Assembly: GCA_964408735.1 (NCBI GenBank)
Contig: CAYPAX010000008.1
Location: 7,702 to 71,701, forward strand
Direction of reading: 5' to 3'
Origin: UBA7887 sp964408735
GTDB lineage: Bacteria; Pseudomonadota; Alphaproteobacteria; UBA7887
Length of the DNA stretch: 64,000 nt
The notes below the pieces were generated by a model. The model was not told where the DNA came from. It worked only from the letters and a program-made list of their open reading frames with translations, and ran no database searches. Every line of letters begins with the position of its first letter. The stretch's first letter is position 1. Shown here piece after piece: positions 33,377-42,057 of the stretch. A program made the position numbers and the translations under genes.

Positions 33377-34015
33377 GTGTCTGTCGCGGAAATTTACGAT
33401 GCTGTTCTGGATTACGATGATGAGGGGGTGCCTGAGCTGGTAAACGCGGAGCTCGCAGCCGGCACCGACATAAAGGTCATTCTCGACGACGGCATGATAG
33501 CCGCGCTCGATGATATCGGGGCCCGCTTCAGCGAGGGCACGCTGTTCGTGCCCGAGATGCTGATGGCGGCCCAGGCGGTGCAGGCGGGCATGGATATCCT
33601 GCGCCCGCTGCTGGCCGAGACCGGCGCCAAGCCCGTCGGCACCGTGGTCATCGGCACGGTCAAGGGCGACCTGCACGACATCGGCAAGAACCTGGTGGCG
33701 ATGCTGCTGGAAGGCGCCGGTTTCAAGGTCGTGGACCTGGGCGTCGATGTCGATGCCGAGACCTTCATCTCCTCGGCCCAGGAGAACGAAGCCGAGCTGG
33801 TGGCGATCTCGGGCCTCCTGACCACCTCCATGCCGGAAATCGAGAGCGCCGTGGCGACCATCGCCGAGGCCAACAAGGCGCGCAACCTCAACGTCAAGGT
33901 CATGGTCGGCGGGCCGCCTCTGAACACCGAATTCGCCACGCGCATCGGCGCCGACGGCTATGGCGAGAGCGCACCCGCCGCGGTCGACAGAGCCCGCAGC
34001 CTGGTCGCGGTATAA
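33377..34015 (+). CDS. Corrinoid protein (methyltransferase cognate B12-binding protein)
   Basis: A 212-residue methyl-carrier protein of the MtaC/MtbC/MtsB type. An N-terminal four-helix cap domain (about 1-90; AEIYDAVLDYDDEGVPELV, FVPEMLMAAQAMQAG-like order) is followed by the cobalamin domain with GTVKGDLHDIGKN (DxHxxG), SGLLTTSM and VMVGGPPLN. GTG 33377 with GGGTGA upstream matches the usual family start; the frame is open to 33278. It delivers the methyl group between a methyl donor and a UroD-fold methyltransferase; two such enzymes are encoded downstream. Confidence 0.92.
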   Translation: MSVAEIYDAVLDYDDEGVPELVNAELAAGTDIKVILDDGMIAALDDIGARFSEGTLFVPEMLMAAQAVQAGMDILRPLLAETGAKPVGTVVIGTVKGDLHDIGKNLVAMLLEGAGFKVVDLGVDVDAETFISSAQENEAELVAISGLLTTSMPEIESAVATIAEANKARNLNVKVMVGGPPLNTEFATRIGADGYGESAPAAVDRARSLVAV

Positions 34016-34028
34016 GGGGACACGTGCG

Positions 34029-35186
34029 ATGAGCTGGAGCCACCGCGACCGCGTCCTTGCCGCGATCAACCACGAGGAGCCCGACCGGGTTCCCATCGAT
34101 CTCGCCGCCGCCGGCGCCACGGGCATCACCATCGATGCCTATGACGCCCTCAAGGCGCATCTCGGCCTGGAGCACGAGAGCGTGATGATGTCGAAGCTCA
34201 ACCAGCTCGCCGCGCCGGACGAGACGGTGCTCGAGCGCTTCGGCGTCGATACCCGCCCGGTCATGGCGCACGGGCGCCGCGGCGGCAAAGGCCACTGGGT
34301 CGACGAGCTGACCTATATCGACCATTTCGGCGTCACCTTCAAAGGCACCGTCGGCACGGCGGACAAGCATTTCCTCTACAAGGACGGCCCGCTCTGCGGC
34401 GGCAAGCTGACCATCGACCGCATCGACGAGATGGAATGGCCGGACCCCGAAGATCCGCTGATGTCCGCGGGCATCAAGGAGCGGGTCGCCGCCTACAAGG
34501 CGCAGGGCGACTACTGCCTGGTCTTCAACGTGCCCGATCAGGTCATCCATCGCGCCTACGGCCTGCGCGGCATGGAGGCCTTCCTGATGGATCTGTTCAA
34601 GGCGCCGGAAGCGGCGTGTTATCTCATGGACCGCCTGGCCGACTACAACATCAAGGCCTCGGAGAAGATGATCCGCGAGGCCGGGCCGGAGAACATCGAC
34701 GTGATCTTCTTCGGCGAGGATCTCGGCACCCAGAACGGCTGCATGTTCGACCCCGACGCGACCTATGGCCGCATGATCAAGCCGCGCCACGAGCGCATCA
34801 TCCAGACGCTGAAGGGCCTGACGGGCGGCAAGTCGCTGTTCCACTGCTGCGGCTCCGCCTATCTCTTCATCGAGCATCTGATCGATATCGGCGTCGATAT
34901 CCTCAATCCCGTCCAGGTGGCGGCGAAGAACATGGAGGTCGAGCGCCTCAAGGGCGAGTTCGGCACCCGCATGGCTTTCTGGGGCGGCATCAACACGCAA
35001 GCGACCCTGCCCCAGGGCACGCCCGAGGAGGTCATCGCCGAGACCCGCCACGTCATCGATGTCCTCGGCAAGGGCGGCGGCTACGTGCTCAACGCGGTGC
35101 ACAACATCCAGCCCGAGGTGCCGCCGGAAAACGTCGTCGCCATGTACGACACCGGGCTCGCGCACCGCTACCTGGTGCCGGCCTGA
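34029..35186 (+). CDS. UroD-fold corrinoid methyltransferase (MtaA/MtbA-like), first copy
   Basis: A 385-residue protein of the uroporphyrinogen decarboxylase superfamily, methyltransferase branch. N-terminal HRDRVLAAINHEEPDRVPID is the family signature. The zinc-binding HxC is in FHCCGSA near residue 275; the third ligand position, usually Cys, appears as His in LNAVHNIQ near residue 355. VDILNPVQ and FWGGINTQ are typical of this branch. It is 13 bp from the corrinoid protein gene and presumably moves methyl groups to or from that protein. Substrate unknown. Confidence 0.9.
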   Translation: MSWSHRDRVLAAINHEEPDRVPIDLAAAGATGITIDAYDALKAHLGLEHESVMMSKLNQLAAPDETVLERFGVDTRPVMAHGRRGGKGHWVDELTYIDHFGVTFKGTVGTADKHFLYKDGPLCGGKLTIDRIDEMEWPDPEDPLMSAGIKERVAAYKAQGDYCLVFNVPDQVIHRAYGLRGMEAFLMDLFKAPEAACYLMDRLADYNIKASEKMIREAGPENIDVIFFGEDLGTQNGCMFDPDATYGRMIKPRHERIIQTLKGLTGGKSLFHCCGSAYLFIEHLIDIGVDILNPVQVAAKNMEVERLKGEFGTRMAFWGGINTQATLPQGTPEEVIAETRHVIDVLGKGGGYVLNAVHNIQPEVPPENVVAMYDTGLAHRYLVPA

Positions 35187-35187
35187 C

Positions 35188-35784
35188 ATGACCGAGCCGC
35201 CGCGCACCCTGTTGATCACCTGCGGTGCCCTGGCCGCGGAGGTCGTTGCCCTGGTGCGCGACAACGGCTGGGACAGCATGAAGGTCAAATGCCTGCCGGC
35301 GCATATCCACAATACGCCGGAGCTGATACCCGACGGCGTGCGCAGGCTGATCCATGCCGGGCGCGAGGATTTCGAGCAGATCCTGGTGTTGTTCGCCGAT
35401 TGCGGCACCGGCGGCAAGCTCGACGAGGTGATTGCGGAAGAAGGCGTGGCGCGCATCGGCGGCAGCCACTGCTACGAGGTCTACGCCGGGCCTGAGGCGT
35501 ATGCCGAGCTGATGCGGGACGAGCCGGGCAGTTTCTTCCTGACCGACTTCCTGGCCCGCCACTTCGAGCGCCTTGTCGTCAAGGGCCTGGCGCTCGATCG
35601 CCATCCGAAGCTGCGCGACATCTATTTCGGCAAATACCGCAAGCTGGTCTATCTGAGCCAGAACGAGACCCCGGAATTGCGCGCCAGGGCCGAAGCCGCT
35701 GCCGAGACGCTGGGTCTCGCTTTCGAGGCGCGCCCGACCGGCTATGGCGGCTATCAGGAGTTCCTCGAAACCCACCAAGCATGA
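35188..35784 (+). CDS. DUF1638 domain protein
   Basis: A 198-residue protein one base after the stop of the first UroD-like gene. Family features are TLLITCGALAAEV, the LPAHIHNTPELIPD segment, LVLFADCGTGGKLD and the GGSHCYEVYAG motif. Cys in ITCGAL, ADCGTGG and SHCYEV may bind metal. DUF1638 proteins commonly sit between corrinoid-protein and UroD-fold methyltransferase genes and have no assigned reaction. The context makes it a component, perhaps the substrate-specific or activating part, of this methyl-transfer system. Confidence 0.9.
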   Translation: MTEPPRTLLITCGALAAEVVALVRDNGWDSMKVKCLPAHIHNTPELIPDGVRRLIHAGREDFEQILVLFADCGTGGKLDEVIAEEGVARIGGSHCYEVYAGPEAYAELMRDEPGSFFLTDFLARHFERLVVKGLALDRHPKLRDIYFGKYRKLVYLSQNETPELRARAEAAAETLGLAFEARPTGYGGYQEFLETHQA

Positions 35785-35794
35785 GGTGCCGACC

Positions 35795-36931
35795 ATGACC
35801 GGCTTCAGCCATCGGGATCGTGTTCTTGCCGCCCTCGACCACGAGCCGACCGATCGCGTGCCGATCGACTTCGGCGGCACCTTCGTCTCGACGATCTGGT
35901 ATTCGGCCTATGAGAAGCTGAAGCAGGAGCTCGGCATCGCCACCACGGTCAAGGCCGCCAATGTCTCGCCCGTGCGCCGCCTGGCGGTGGTCGAGCCCGA
36001 GGTCCAGGACCGCTTCGACGTGGACACCCGCTATCTCGCCCTCGGCCAATACGAGGGCGACCAAAAGGTCATCGACGAGGACACCTATTTCGACGAGTGG
36101 GGCGTGACCTGGCGCAAGTCGGGCGAGGGCCCCTATCTCTATGTCAACGGCCCCTTCTTCGGCATCAAGAAGCCCGATATCGCCCTGCTCGACGACTACG
36201 ACTGGCCCGATCCCGACAACCCCGGCTATACCCGCGGCCTGGCCGAGCGCGCGGCGGCGCTGAGAAAGAACAGCGATCACGCCATCATTCTCAACATGCC
36301 CGTCGGCATCGTCCACAACGCCCAGTTCGTGCGCGGCTTCGCCGAGTCGCTCACCGACCTCTACAAGAACCGCGCCTTCCTCGAGCGCCTCTACGGCATC
36401 CTCACCGACTGGTATGTGAGGGTGGCAAGCAATGCCCTGGAGGCGGTCGGCGACAATGTCGACATCGTCTTCATGGGCGACGATCTGGCCTCGCAGCAGG
36501 CGACCATGTTCGACCCCGAGATCTACCGCGCCATGATCAAGCCCCACCAGCGCCGCATCATGGAGTGCGTCAAGAGCTACGGTCAGCCAAAAATTCTCTA
36601 TCACAGCTGCGGTGCGGTGGCGCCGCTGATCGAGGATCTTATCGAGATCGGCGTCGATGCGCTCAATCCCGTGCAGGTCACGGCCAAGGGCATGGAGCCG
36701 GCGGGCCTCAAGGAAGCCTACGGCGACCGCCTCGCCTTCTGGGGCGGCATCAGCACCCAGAAGGCCCTGCCCTTCGGCACGCCCGACGAGGTGCGCGCCG
36801 ATGTGCGCCATATCATCGATTGCCTCGGCAAGGACGGCGGCTACGTGCTCAACAGCGTGCACAACCTGCAAAGCGACGTGCCGCCGAAAAACATCATCGC
36901 CATGTTCGACGAAGCGCGGGTGTACTGCTAG
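35795..36931 (+). CDS. UroD-fold corrinoid methyltransferase, second copy
   Basis: A 378-residue homologue of the protein at 34029, starting at ATG 35795 behind GAGGTG. The signature HRDRVLAALDHEPTDRVPIDF opens it, the zinc HxC is in YHSCGAVAPL near residue 269, and the late ligand position is His (LNSVHNLQ). It differs clearly from the first copy in the middle region (substrate side), so the two probably have different partners: one for the methyl donor and one for the acceptor. The last residue is Cys. Confidence 0.9.
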   Translation: MTGFSHRDRVLAALDHEPTDRVPIDFGGTFVSTIWYSAYEKLKQELGIATTVKAANVSPVRRLAVVEPEVQDRFDVDTRYLALGQYEGDQKVIDEDTYFDEWGVTWRKSGEGPYLYVNGPFFGIKKPDIALLDDYDWPDPDNPGYTRGLAERAAALRKNSDHAIILNMPVGIVHNAQFVRGFAESLTDLYKNRAFLERLYGILTDWYVRVASNALEAVGDNVDIVFMGDDLASQQATMFDPEIYRAMIKPHQRRIMECVKSYGQPKILYHSCGAVAPLIEDLIEIGVDALNPVQVTAKGMEPAGLKEAYGDRLAFWGGISTQKALPFGTPDEVRADVRHIIDCLGKDGGYVLNSVHNLQSDVPPKNIIAMFDEARVYC

Positions 36932-37027
36932 GCGGCACTATCCGGGGCACATGGCGCGTGGTTTGACTCGCGCCGGCGGGGCCGGCGTGGCAAACTGGCG
37001 GTTGTGCGCAACGACCCGGGGGGCGAG

Positions 37028-40000
37028 ATGAGCGCTGACGAAGGCCAGAGGAAGCTGGCGGCGATATTGGCGGCCGATGCGGCCGGCTATTCGCGGCTGA
37101 TGGCCGAGGACGACCGCGCGACGGTGGCGGCGGTCAAGCAGGCGCGCGAGGTCTTCCGTGAGCGTATCGAGGCCCATGGCGGGCGGCTCGTGGATACCGC
37201 CGGCGACAGCGTGCTGGCCGAGTTCCGCAGCGATGTCGAGGCGGTGCAGTGCGCCGTCGAGGTGCAGGATAAGCTCAAAGAGATCAACGCCCCCGTCGCC
37301 GACGATCGCCGCATGCTGTTCCGCATCGGCGTCAACACCGGCGATGTCATCGAGGAGGCCGACGGCACGCTGTATGGCGACGGCGTCAACGTCGCCGCGC
37401 GCCTGGAGGGCCTGGCCGAGCCCGGCAGCATCAACATCTCCGCCCGCGTCCACGACGATGTCGAAGGCAAGGTGGATGTCGGTTTCGTCGATATCGGCGA
37501 GCACGAGGTCAAGAACATCGCCCGGCCCGTGCGGGCCTATCGCGTGGTGGCGTCGGGGAGTGAGAAGGCTTCGGCGCCCAGCGTCAGCTCGCGCAAACGT
37601 CTGGGAGTCATCGCGGCTGCCTTGGCGGGGGTCATCGTGCTTGCAGGAATTGTGTGGTGGCAAACGGGGAGCCCGGAACCATCGCCTATGTTGACAGCGG
37701 ATGGGGTTCCGACAGAGAGCCCGGCGCTTGCAATGCCGACAGGCCCCGCGATTGCCGTTCTTCCTTTCGACAATTTCAGCGGCGACGCGGACCAGGATTA
37801 CTTTGCCAATGGCTTGACCGAAAATATCATCACGGCCCTGTCGCATTTCCAAGGCATTCGCGTTATCGCGCGGAACTCGACATTCAAGTATCAAGGAAGA
37901 GCGGTCGACGTTCGCGAGGTGGCCTCCGACCTGGGTGCCGACTATGTGCTGGAAGGGAGCGTGAGGCGCACAGCGGAAAGCATTCGTGTCACGGTTCAGC
38001 TCCTGGACCCAGTAGACGGCTCCCACATATGGGCGAAGAAATACGACCGGATAGCAGACGCGGCCCAGCTCTTCGCCGCGCAGGATGAAATTACAGATCA
38101 CGTAGCGGCAGCTATAGCAGGTGTCGCGGGCGTGATCGTTGGTCGCGAGCTGGGAGAAATGGAGCGAAGAGCTCCGGGATCACTTTTCGTCTATGACTGC
38201 GTTTTATTAGCACAGCATGCAATGCATGTTACCAGTGACGAGAACCATCGACGGGCAAAGACATGCCTTAAGGAGGCTATAGCATCCGACCCGAGTTCTG
38301 CGGATGCTTGGGCTGCGCTCGCCAATCTCTACGAAGGAGAGCTGTACGGTATCGACCCCGAACCCGACGCTGGCGATCCCGTCGATCGCATGATCGATGC
38401 CGCGAGGAAGGCGTTGGAATTCCAACCGCGACATCCTTGGGCACTGTATGTCTTGGCGTCTGCACATTTCTGGCGCCAGGACCGTGAGGCCTTCTTCCGA
38501 ACAGCGAAAGAGGCGATTGCGGCCAACCCGAATGATGCTACCACTATCCAAGTGCTGGGAGACAAGTTCTCGTTTATGGGGGATTCGGAAACGGCTCTTG
38601 CATTGGTTAAGAAGGCAGTTGCGTTGACACCAGACCCGCCGCCAACTTACTGGATGACATTCACGGTGGAGCACTACGGTCGGCGGGAGTATGAGGCGGC
38701 CTTGAAATACGCAAAACGCGCCGAAACTCCTGGATACTTCTGGAGTTATCTTCAGCTAGCCATGGTCCAGGGTCAGCTTGGGAACCTCGAAGAGGGTCGT
38801 GATGCGGCTACGAAGATGCGTGAACTCAATCCCGAGATGGCTGATAGGGATGCCGTGTGGGCTGAGTTTCAGTTTTGGGCCTTCGGCGATGACGCGAAGG
38901 CGCATCACTGGATGGAGGGCCTCGAAAAAGCCGGCCTCTTCGACGAGCCCGAAGCCCCCTCCCGCCCCGTGATTGCCGTGCTGCCGTTCGACAATCTCTC
39001 CGGCGATCCTAGCCAGGAGTATTTCGCCGACGGCATCACCGAGGACATCATCACGCGTCTGGCGCAATACCCGGACATTCTCGTGCTGGGGCGCAACACG
39101 ACCTTCCAGTTCAAGGGCCAGGCCGTGGACATCCCGGCCATCGCCGAAAAGCTCGGCGCCGACTACGTGGTCGAGGGCAGCATCCGCCGCGGCGGCAATA
39201 CGGTGAGGGTGACGGCGCAGTTGCTGGGTGCGGAGGGTGGGACGCACGTCTGGGCAGAGACGTATGACAGGGCACTTGATCCAGAAAATTTGTTCACCAT
39301 GCAGGACAAGATCACAAGTGCAATCGCAAGCCGCATCGGCGACTATTACGGTGCGATCGGCGAGGCCGAGTTCCAGCGCACGATTAAACAGGCCCCTGAT
39401 CACCTGTCGTCATACGAATGCGTCCTTCGATTTTTCGAGTACGGCAGGATGCTCTCACCCGATACGCATCGCGTGGCGATCGATTGCCTTGAGGCGGTGG
39501 TCGAAGTTGAGCCCGATTACGCAGAGGCGATGGCGTTTCTTGTTGAAGTATATTTGGACGATGTCGCGTTCGGCTTCGGCGCCTCACCAAACTCTTCCGT
39601 GCAAAGAGCCCTCGAGCTCGCTCAGCGGGCTGTTGCAATCGAGTCTGACAGCGGCTCAGCGCTAATCCGTTTAGCGCGTGCTTATTACCTTAACGGGGAT
39701 GTCGAGCGCGCCTACCGGGCAACGGAAAAGTCGCTTGAGCTTGAGCCCAATAGTGTAGACGTGATTGCCGTCGCCAGTGACATCTTGGTGCGGATTGGAA
39801 AGTTTGAACGCGGCTTCGAGATGTTGGAGCTTGTGCAACAGCTGAATCCGAACTATCCGCCATGGATGAACTGGGATATCGCAATTGTCCATATGGCTCG
39901 CGGCGAATACACCGAAGCCATCGCGCGGCTCGAACAGACACAGATGGACTGGCAGTACTGGACACCCGCTTTCATCGCAGCGGCGCATTGTCAAAACGGT

Positions 40001-40204
40001 GACATTGAGAGTCGCCGAAAGTCGCTGGAGACGGCATTGCAGCTTAATCCCGATCTTGCCGACGTCTATTGGCGGGATTTCTACTTTTGGAACAAAGGCC
40101 CAGATGTGAGGCCGATGGTTGAGGCTGTTGCATCCGGCCTCGAAGCCTGCGGCTGGGATGTGCCGCCCGATCCCGGCCGCGAGGCGTTCGCCGGCCAGGA
40201 CTAG
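37028..40204 (+). CDS. Class III cyclase with two tandem TolB-like/TPR modules
   Basis: A 1,058-residue protein from ATG 37028 behind GGGGGGCGAG. A cytosolic cyclase domain (about 10-180) has metal Asp in LAADAAGYSRLM and TAGDSVLAEF and the GDGVNVAARLEGLAEP motif. A single transmembrane helix lies near 192-212. A TolB-like nucleotide-sugar-fold module plus TPR repeats follows (about 239-620), then a second TolB-like module (VIAVLPFDNLSGD at 646) with its own TPR tail to the end. Most relatives have one such module. The TPR parts are visibly lower in GC than the cyclase and TolB parts, suggesting mosaic origin. The extra module would face the periplasm if the helix spans the membrane. Confidence 0.9.
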   Translation: MSADEGQRKLAAILAADAAGYSRLMAEDDRATVAAVKQAREVFRERIEAHGGRLVDTAGDSVLAEFRSDVEAVQCAVEVQDKLKEINAPVADDRRMLFRIGVNTGDVIEEADGTLYGDGVNVAARLEGLAEPGSINISARVHDDVEGKVDVGFVDIGEHEVKNIARPVRAYRVVASGSEKASAPSVSSRKRLGVIAAALAGVIVLAGIVWWQTGSPEPSPMLTADGVPTESPALAMPTGPAIAVLPFDNFSGDADQDYFANGLTENIITALSHFQGIRVIARNSTFKYQGRAVDVREVASDLGADYVLEGSVRRTAESIRVTVQLLDPVDGSHIWAKKYDRIADAAQLFAAQDEITDHVAAAIAGVAGVIVGRELGEMERRAPGSLFVYDCVLLAQHAMHVTSDENHRRAKTCLKEAIASDPSSADAWAALANLYEGELYGIDPEPDAGDPVDRMIDAARKALEFQPRHPWALYVLASAHFWRQDREAFFRTAKEAIAANPNDATTIQVLGDKFSFMGDSETALALVKKAVALTPDPPPTYWMTFTVEHYGRREYEAALKYAKRAETPGYFWSYLQLAMVQGQLGNLEEGRDAATKMRELNPEMADRDAVWAEFQFWAFGDDAKAHHWMEGLEKAGLFDEPEAPSRPVIAVLPFDNLSGDPSQEYFADGITEDIITRLAQYPDILVLGRNTTFQFKGQAVDIPAIAEKLGADYVVEGSIRRGGNTVRVTAQLLGAEGGTHVWAETYDRALDPENLFTMQDKITSAIASRIGDYYGAIGEAEFQRTIKQAPDHLSSYECVLRFFEYGRMLSPDTHRVAIDCLEAVVEVEPDYAEAMAFLVEVYLDDVAFGFGASPNSSVQRALELAQRAVAIESDSGSALIRLARAYYLNGDVERAYRATEKSLELEPNSVDVIAVASDILVRIGKFERGFEMLELVQQLNPNYPPWMNWDIAIVHMARGEYTEAIARLEQTQMDWQYWTPAFIAAAHCQNGDIESRRKSLETALQLNPDLADVYWRDFYFWNKGPDVRPMVEAVASGLEACGWDVPPDPGREAFAGQD

Positions 40205-40518
40205 ATAGCCACCACCCGCTGCACCGTCCAGCGCGGGGTGCCGGAGACGATGTGGGGCGCCAGCGCCTTGGCCCAGGCCGCCTGGTCCTCGGCCTCGGCC
40301 AGGCGTTCCCAGGCCTCGTCGAGGGCGCTCAGGCTGGCCAGTTGGACCTCGACCTCGATGGCGGATTCCCGGGTGCCGACGGCGCCGGTGAGGATGCGCA
40401 CCTGATTGGGCTGCCAGCCGATCTGTGGCGCGATCTCCAGCCACCAGCGGCGCATCGCCTCCAGCGCCTCGGCCTTGTGGCCGAAGCGGGCCTGGATCCG
40501 CCAGCGGGCGACGATCAT
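40201..40518 (-). CDS. Small protein of unknown function, dimeric alpha/beta barrel-like
   Basis: A 105-residue protein whose ATG overlaps the stop of the deacetylase-like gene (ATGA), so translation is coupled. The order strand (MIVARWRIQAR), helix (KAEALEAMRRWW), strand (QVRILTGAVG), strand (AIEVEVQLAS), helix (DEAWERLAEAED) resembles NIPSNAP/Dabb-type ferredoxin-like folds. No specific family is recognised. It ends convergently against the large cyclase gene. Confidence 0.6.
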   Translation of the reverse strand: MIVARWRIQARFGHKAEALEAMRRWWLEIAPQIGWQPNQVRILTGAVGTRESAIEVEVQLASLSALDEAWERLAEAEDQAAWAKALAPHIVSGTPRWTVQRVVAI

Positions 40519-41606
40519 GCCGCCACGCCTTCGAGCCGGGCCGCTGCCTCGTTCAGCAGCGCGGCCTGGTGCGGCTGCAAGGCCTGGCCGCCCAGGCTTT
40601 CGTACCAGCCGAGCATGGGGTCGGCGACGCTGGTGCGCCGGCTCGACAGCTCCTCGATGATCGCGAGGCCGCAGAACGGTGCGTAGCTCGGCGCATAGCC
40701 GCCCTCGTGGCAAAGCGCCAGGCGGCCGCCGCACAGCGCCTCGGCGGCCTGCATCAGGCGTCGCGTCATCTGGCGATACGTCTCGCTGTGGCACAGCATG
40801 CGCCCGAGGGGGTCGCCGACGCAGGCATCGAGGCCCGAGGCGACGACGATCAGCTCGGGCCGGAAGCGCTGCAGCGCCGGCAGCACCACCCGGTCCAAGG
40901 CGGCGAGGTAGGCGCCGTGGCCGCTGCCGGGCGGCAGGGGCAGGTTGAGAGCGAAACCCCGGCCCGCGCCCTTGCCGATGTCCTCGAGCGCGCCGCTGTC
41001 GGGCGGGTAGCAGCGCTCCTGGTGCAGGGAGATCGTCAGCACCGAGGGGTCGTCATAGAACGCGGCTTCCGTGCCGTTGCCGTGATGCACGTCCCAGTCG
41101 ACCACCGCCACGCGCTCGATCCCGCGCACGGCCTGGGCATGGCGGACGGCGAGCACGACATTGCCGAAGACGCAGAAGCCGCGGCCGCTGTCGGCCTCGG
41201 CGTGGTGGCCGCAGGGGCGCACCAGGGCATAGGCGTTGTCGACGCGGCCCGTCAGCACCGCGTCCACCGCCTCGATGCAGCCGCCGGCCGCCAGCAGGGC
41301 GATGTCATAGCCGTTGGGACCGATGCGCACGTTCTCGCCGACCATGCCGCCGTCGTCGGCACTTGCCAGACGCACGCGTTGCAGGTAGTCGGGCGTGTGA
41401 AAGCGCTTGAGCTCCGTCTCGCTCGCTTCCCGCACGGGGATCGGCACCAGGCTGTCGAGCAGGCCGCTCGCCGCGAGCAGGCTGTGGATGCGGCGCTTGC
41501 TTTCGGGGCGGTCGAGGGCCGGGTATGGCTCTGACCAGGGGCTTTGCGAGGCGCGCCCGGCATCGTGCCAGGCGAAGCGCTCGTGCCAGACGAATCCGGT
41601 ACGCAT
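40515..41606 (-). CDS. Class II histone-deacetylase-family protein
   Basis: A 363-residue zinc deacetylase of the arginase/deacetylase fold. The active-site His pair is in RPCGHHAE, zinc ligands are in DWDVHHGNGT (Asp, His) and the GLDACVGDPLG segment (Asp), and the transition-state Tyr is in HEGGYAP. All key residues are present. Bacterial relatives hydrolyse acetylpolyamines or short acyl amides. ATG 41606 lies 8 bp after a small relic of a SAM methyltransferase, so this gene was probably once the second gene of a methyltransferase-deacetylase operon. Confidence 0.93.
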   Translation of the reverse strand: MRTGFVWHERFAWHDAGRASQSPWSEPYPALDRPESKRRIHSLLAASGLLDSLVPIPVREASETELKRFHTPDYLQRVRLASADDGGMVGENVRIGPNGYDIALLAAGGCIEAVDAVLTGRVDNAYALVRPCGHHAEADSGRGFCVFGNVVLAVRHAQAVRGIERVAVVDWDVHHGNGTEAAFYDDPSVLTISLHQERCYPPDSGALEDIGKGAGRGFALNLPLPPGSGHGAYLAALDRVVLPALQRFRPELIVVASGLDACVGDPLGRMLCHSETYRQMTRRLMQAAEALCGGRLALCHEGGYAPSYAPFCGLAIIEELSSRRTSVADPMLGWYESLGGQALQPHQAALLNEAAARLEGVAA

Positions 41607-41613
41607 GGCGGGC

Positions 41614-41862
41614 CTACAGCCGGGCTTCGAGGACGAGGTTGAAGGGCGTCTCGGTGGCGCGCTGGAAGCGCTTGAAGCCGGCCTTGGCGAAGATGTCGGC
41701 AAGCCGCGCGTGGCCTGCCTGGGCACCGAGTGCCAGCCGCTTGAGCCACTTCACGACCGCCCTCAGCCACATCATGACCGTCGTGAGCCCAGACACGACC
41801 GTCTTCGCGACAACATCGCTTGCCGTCTTGGGTGCCCTCATGAGGGTGGTCGCGGCGCCCAT
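41614..41862 (-). CDS. Chimeric small ORF: phage-derived start fused to a methyltransferase C-terminal relic
   Basis: An 82-residue frame whose ATG overlaps the preceding phage gene stop (TGATG). Residues 1-42 are basic and hydrophobic (VMMWLRAVVKWLKR) without known relatives. Residues from about 48 on (ARLADIFAKAGFKRFQRA, ETPFNLVLEARL) look exactly like the C terminus of class I SAM methyltransferases of the RATETPFNLVLEAR-ending type. This suggests a deletion joined prophage DNA to the inside of a chromosomal methyltransferase gene near 41735. Expression of the fusion is possible but function is doubtful. Confidence 0.55.
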   Translation of the reverse strand: MGAATTLMRAPKTASDVVAKTVVSGLTTVMMWLRAVVKWLKRLALGAQAGHARLADIFAKAGFKRFQRATETPFNLVLEARL

Positions 41863-42044
41863 CAGTAACCGCCTGTCTTCTTGCGATGCTCGGCGATGAT
41901 CCTGTCGGCCTCGGTGCCGAGGTACTGAAGCTTCCCCTGCTCGAAGCGCATGGTCACTCGTCCCGACCGGTAGGCCGCGTGAAGCTCCTCTTGTAGCCGG
42001 TCACGCGGATACGTGACCTGGAATATTCCGTTGACGTAAGGCAT
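41862..42044 (-). CDS. Small phage protein of unknown function
   Basis: A 60-residue protein from ATG 42044 behind a good TAGGAGA site. It is charged, with ITYPRDRLQEELHAAYRSGR-like amphipathic order and a basic tail (EHRKKTGGY). It starts 14 bp after the terminase stop and its own stop overlaps the next ATG. No family is recognised; phage origin is inferred from position. Confidence 0.6.
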   Translation of the reverse strand: MPYVNGIFQVTYPRDRLQEELHAAYRSGRVTMRFEQGKLQYLGTEADRIIAEHRKKTGGY

Positions 42045-42057
42045 GGTCGTTGGTCTC

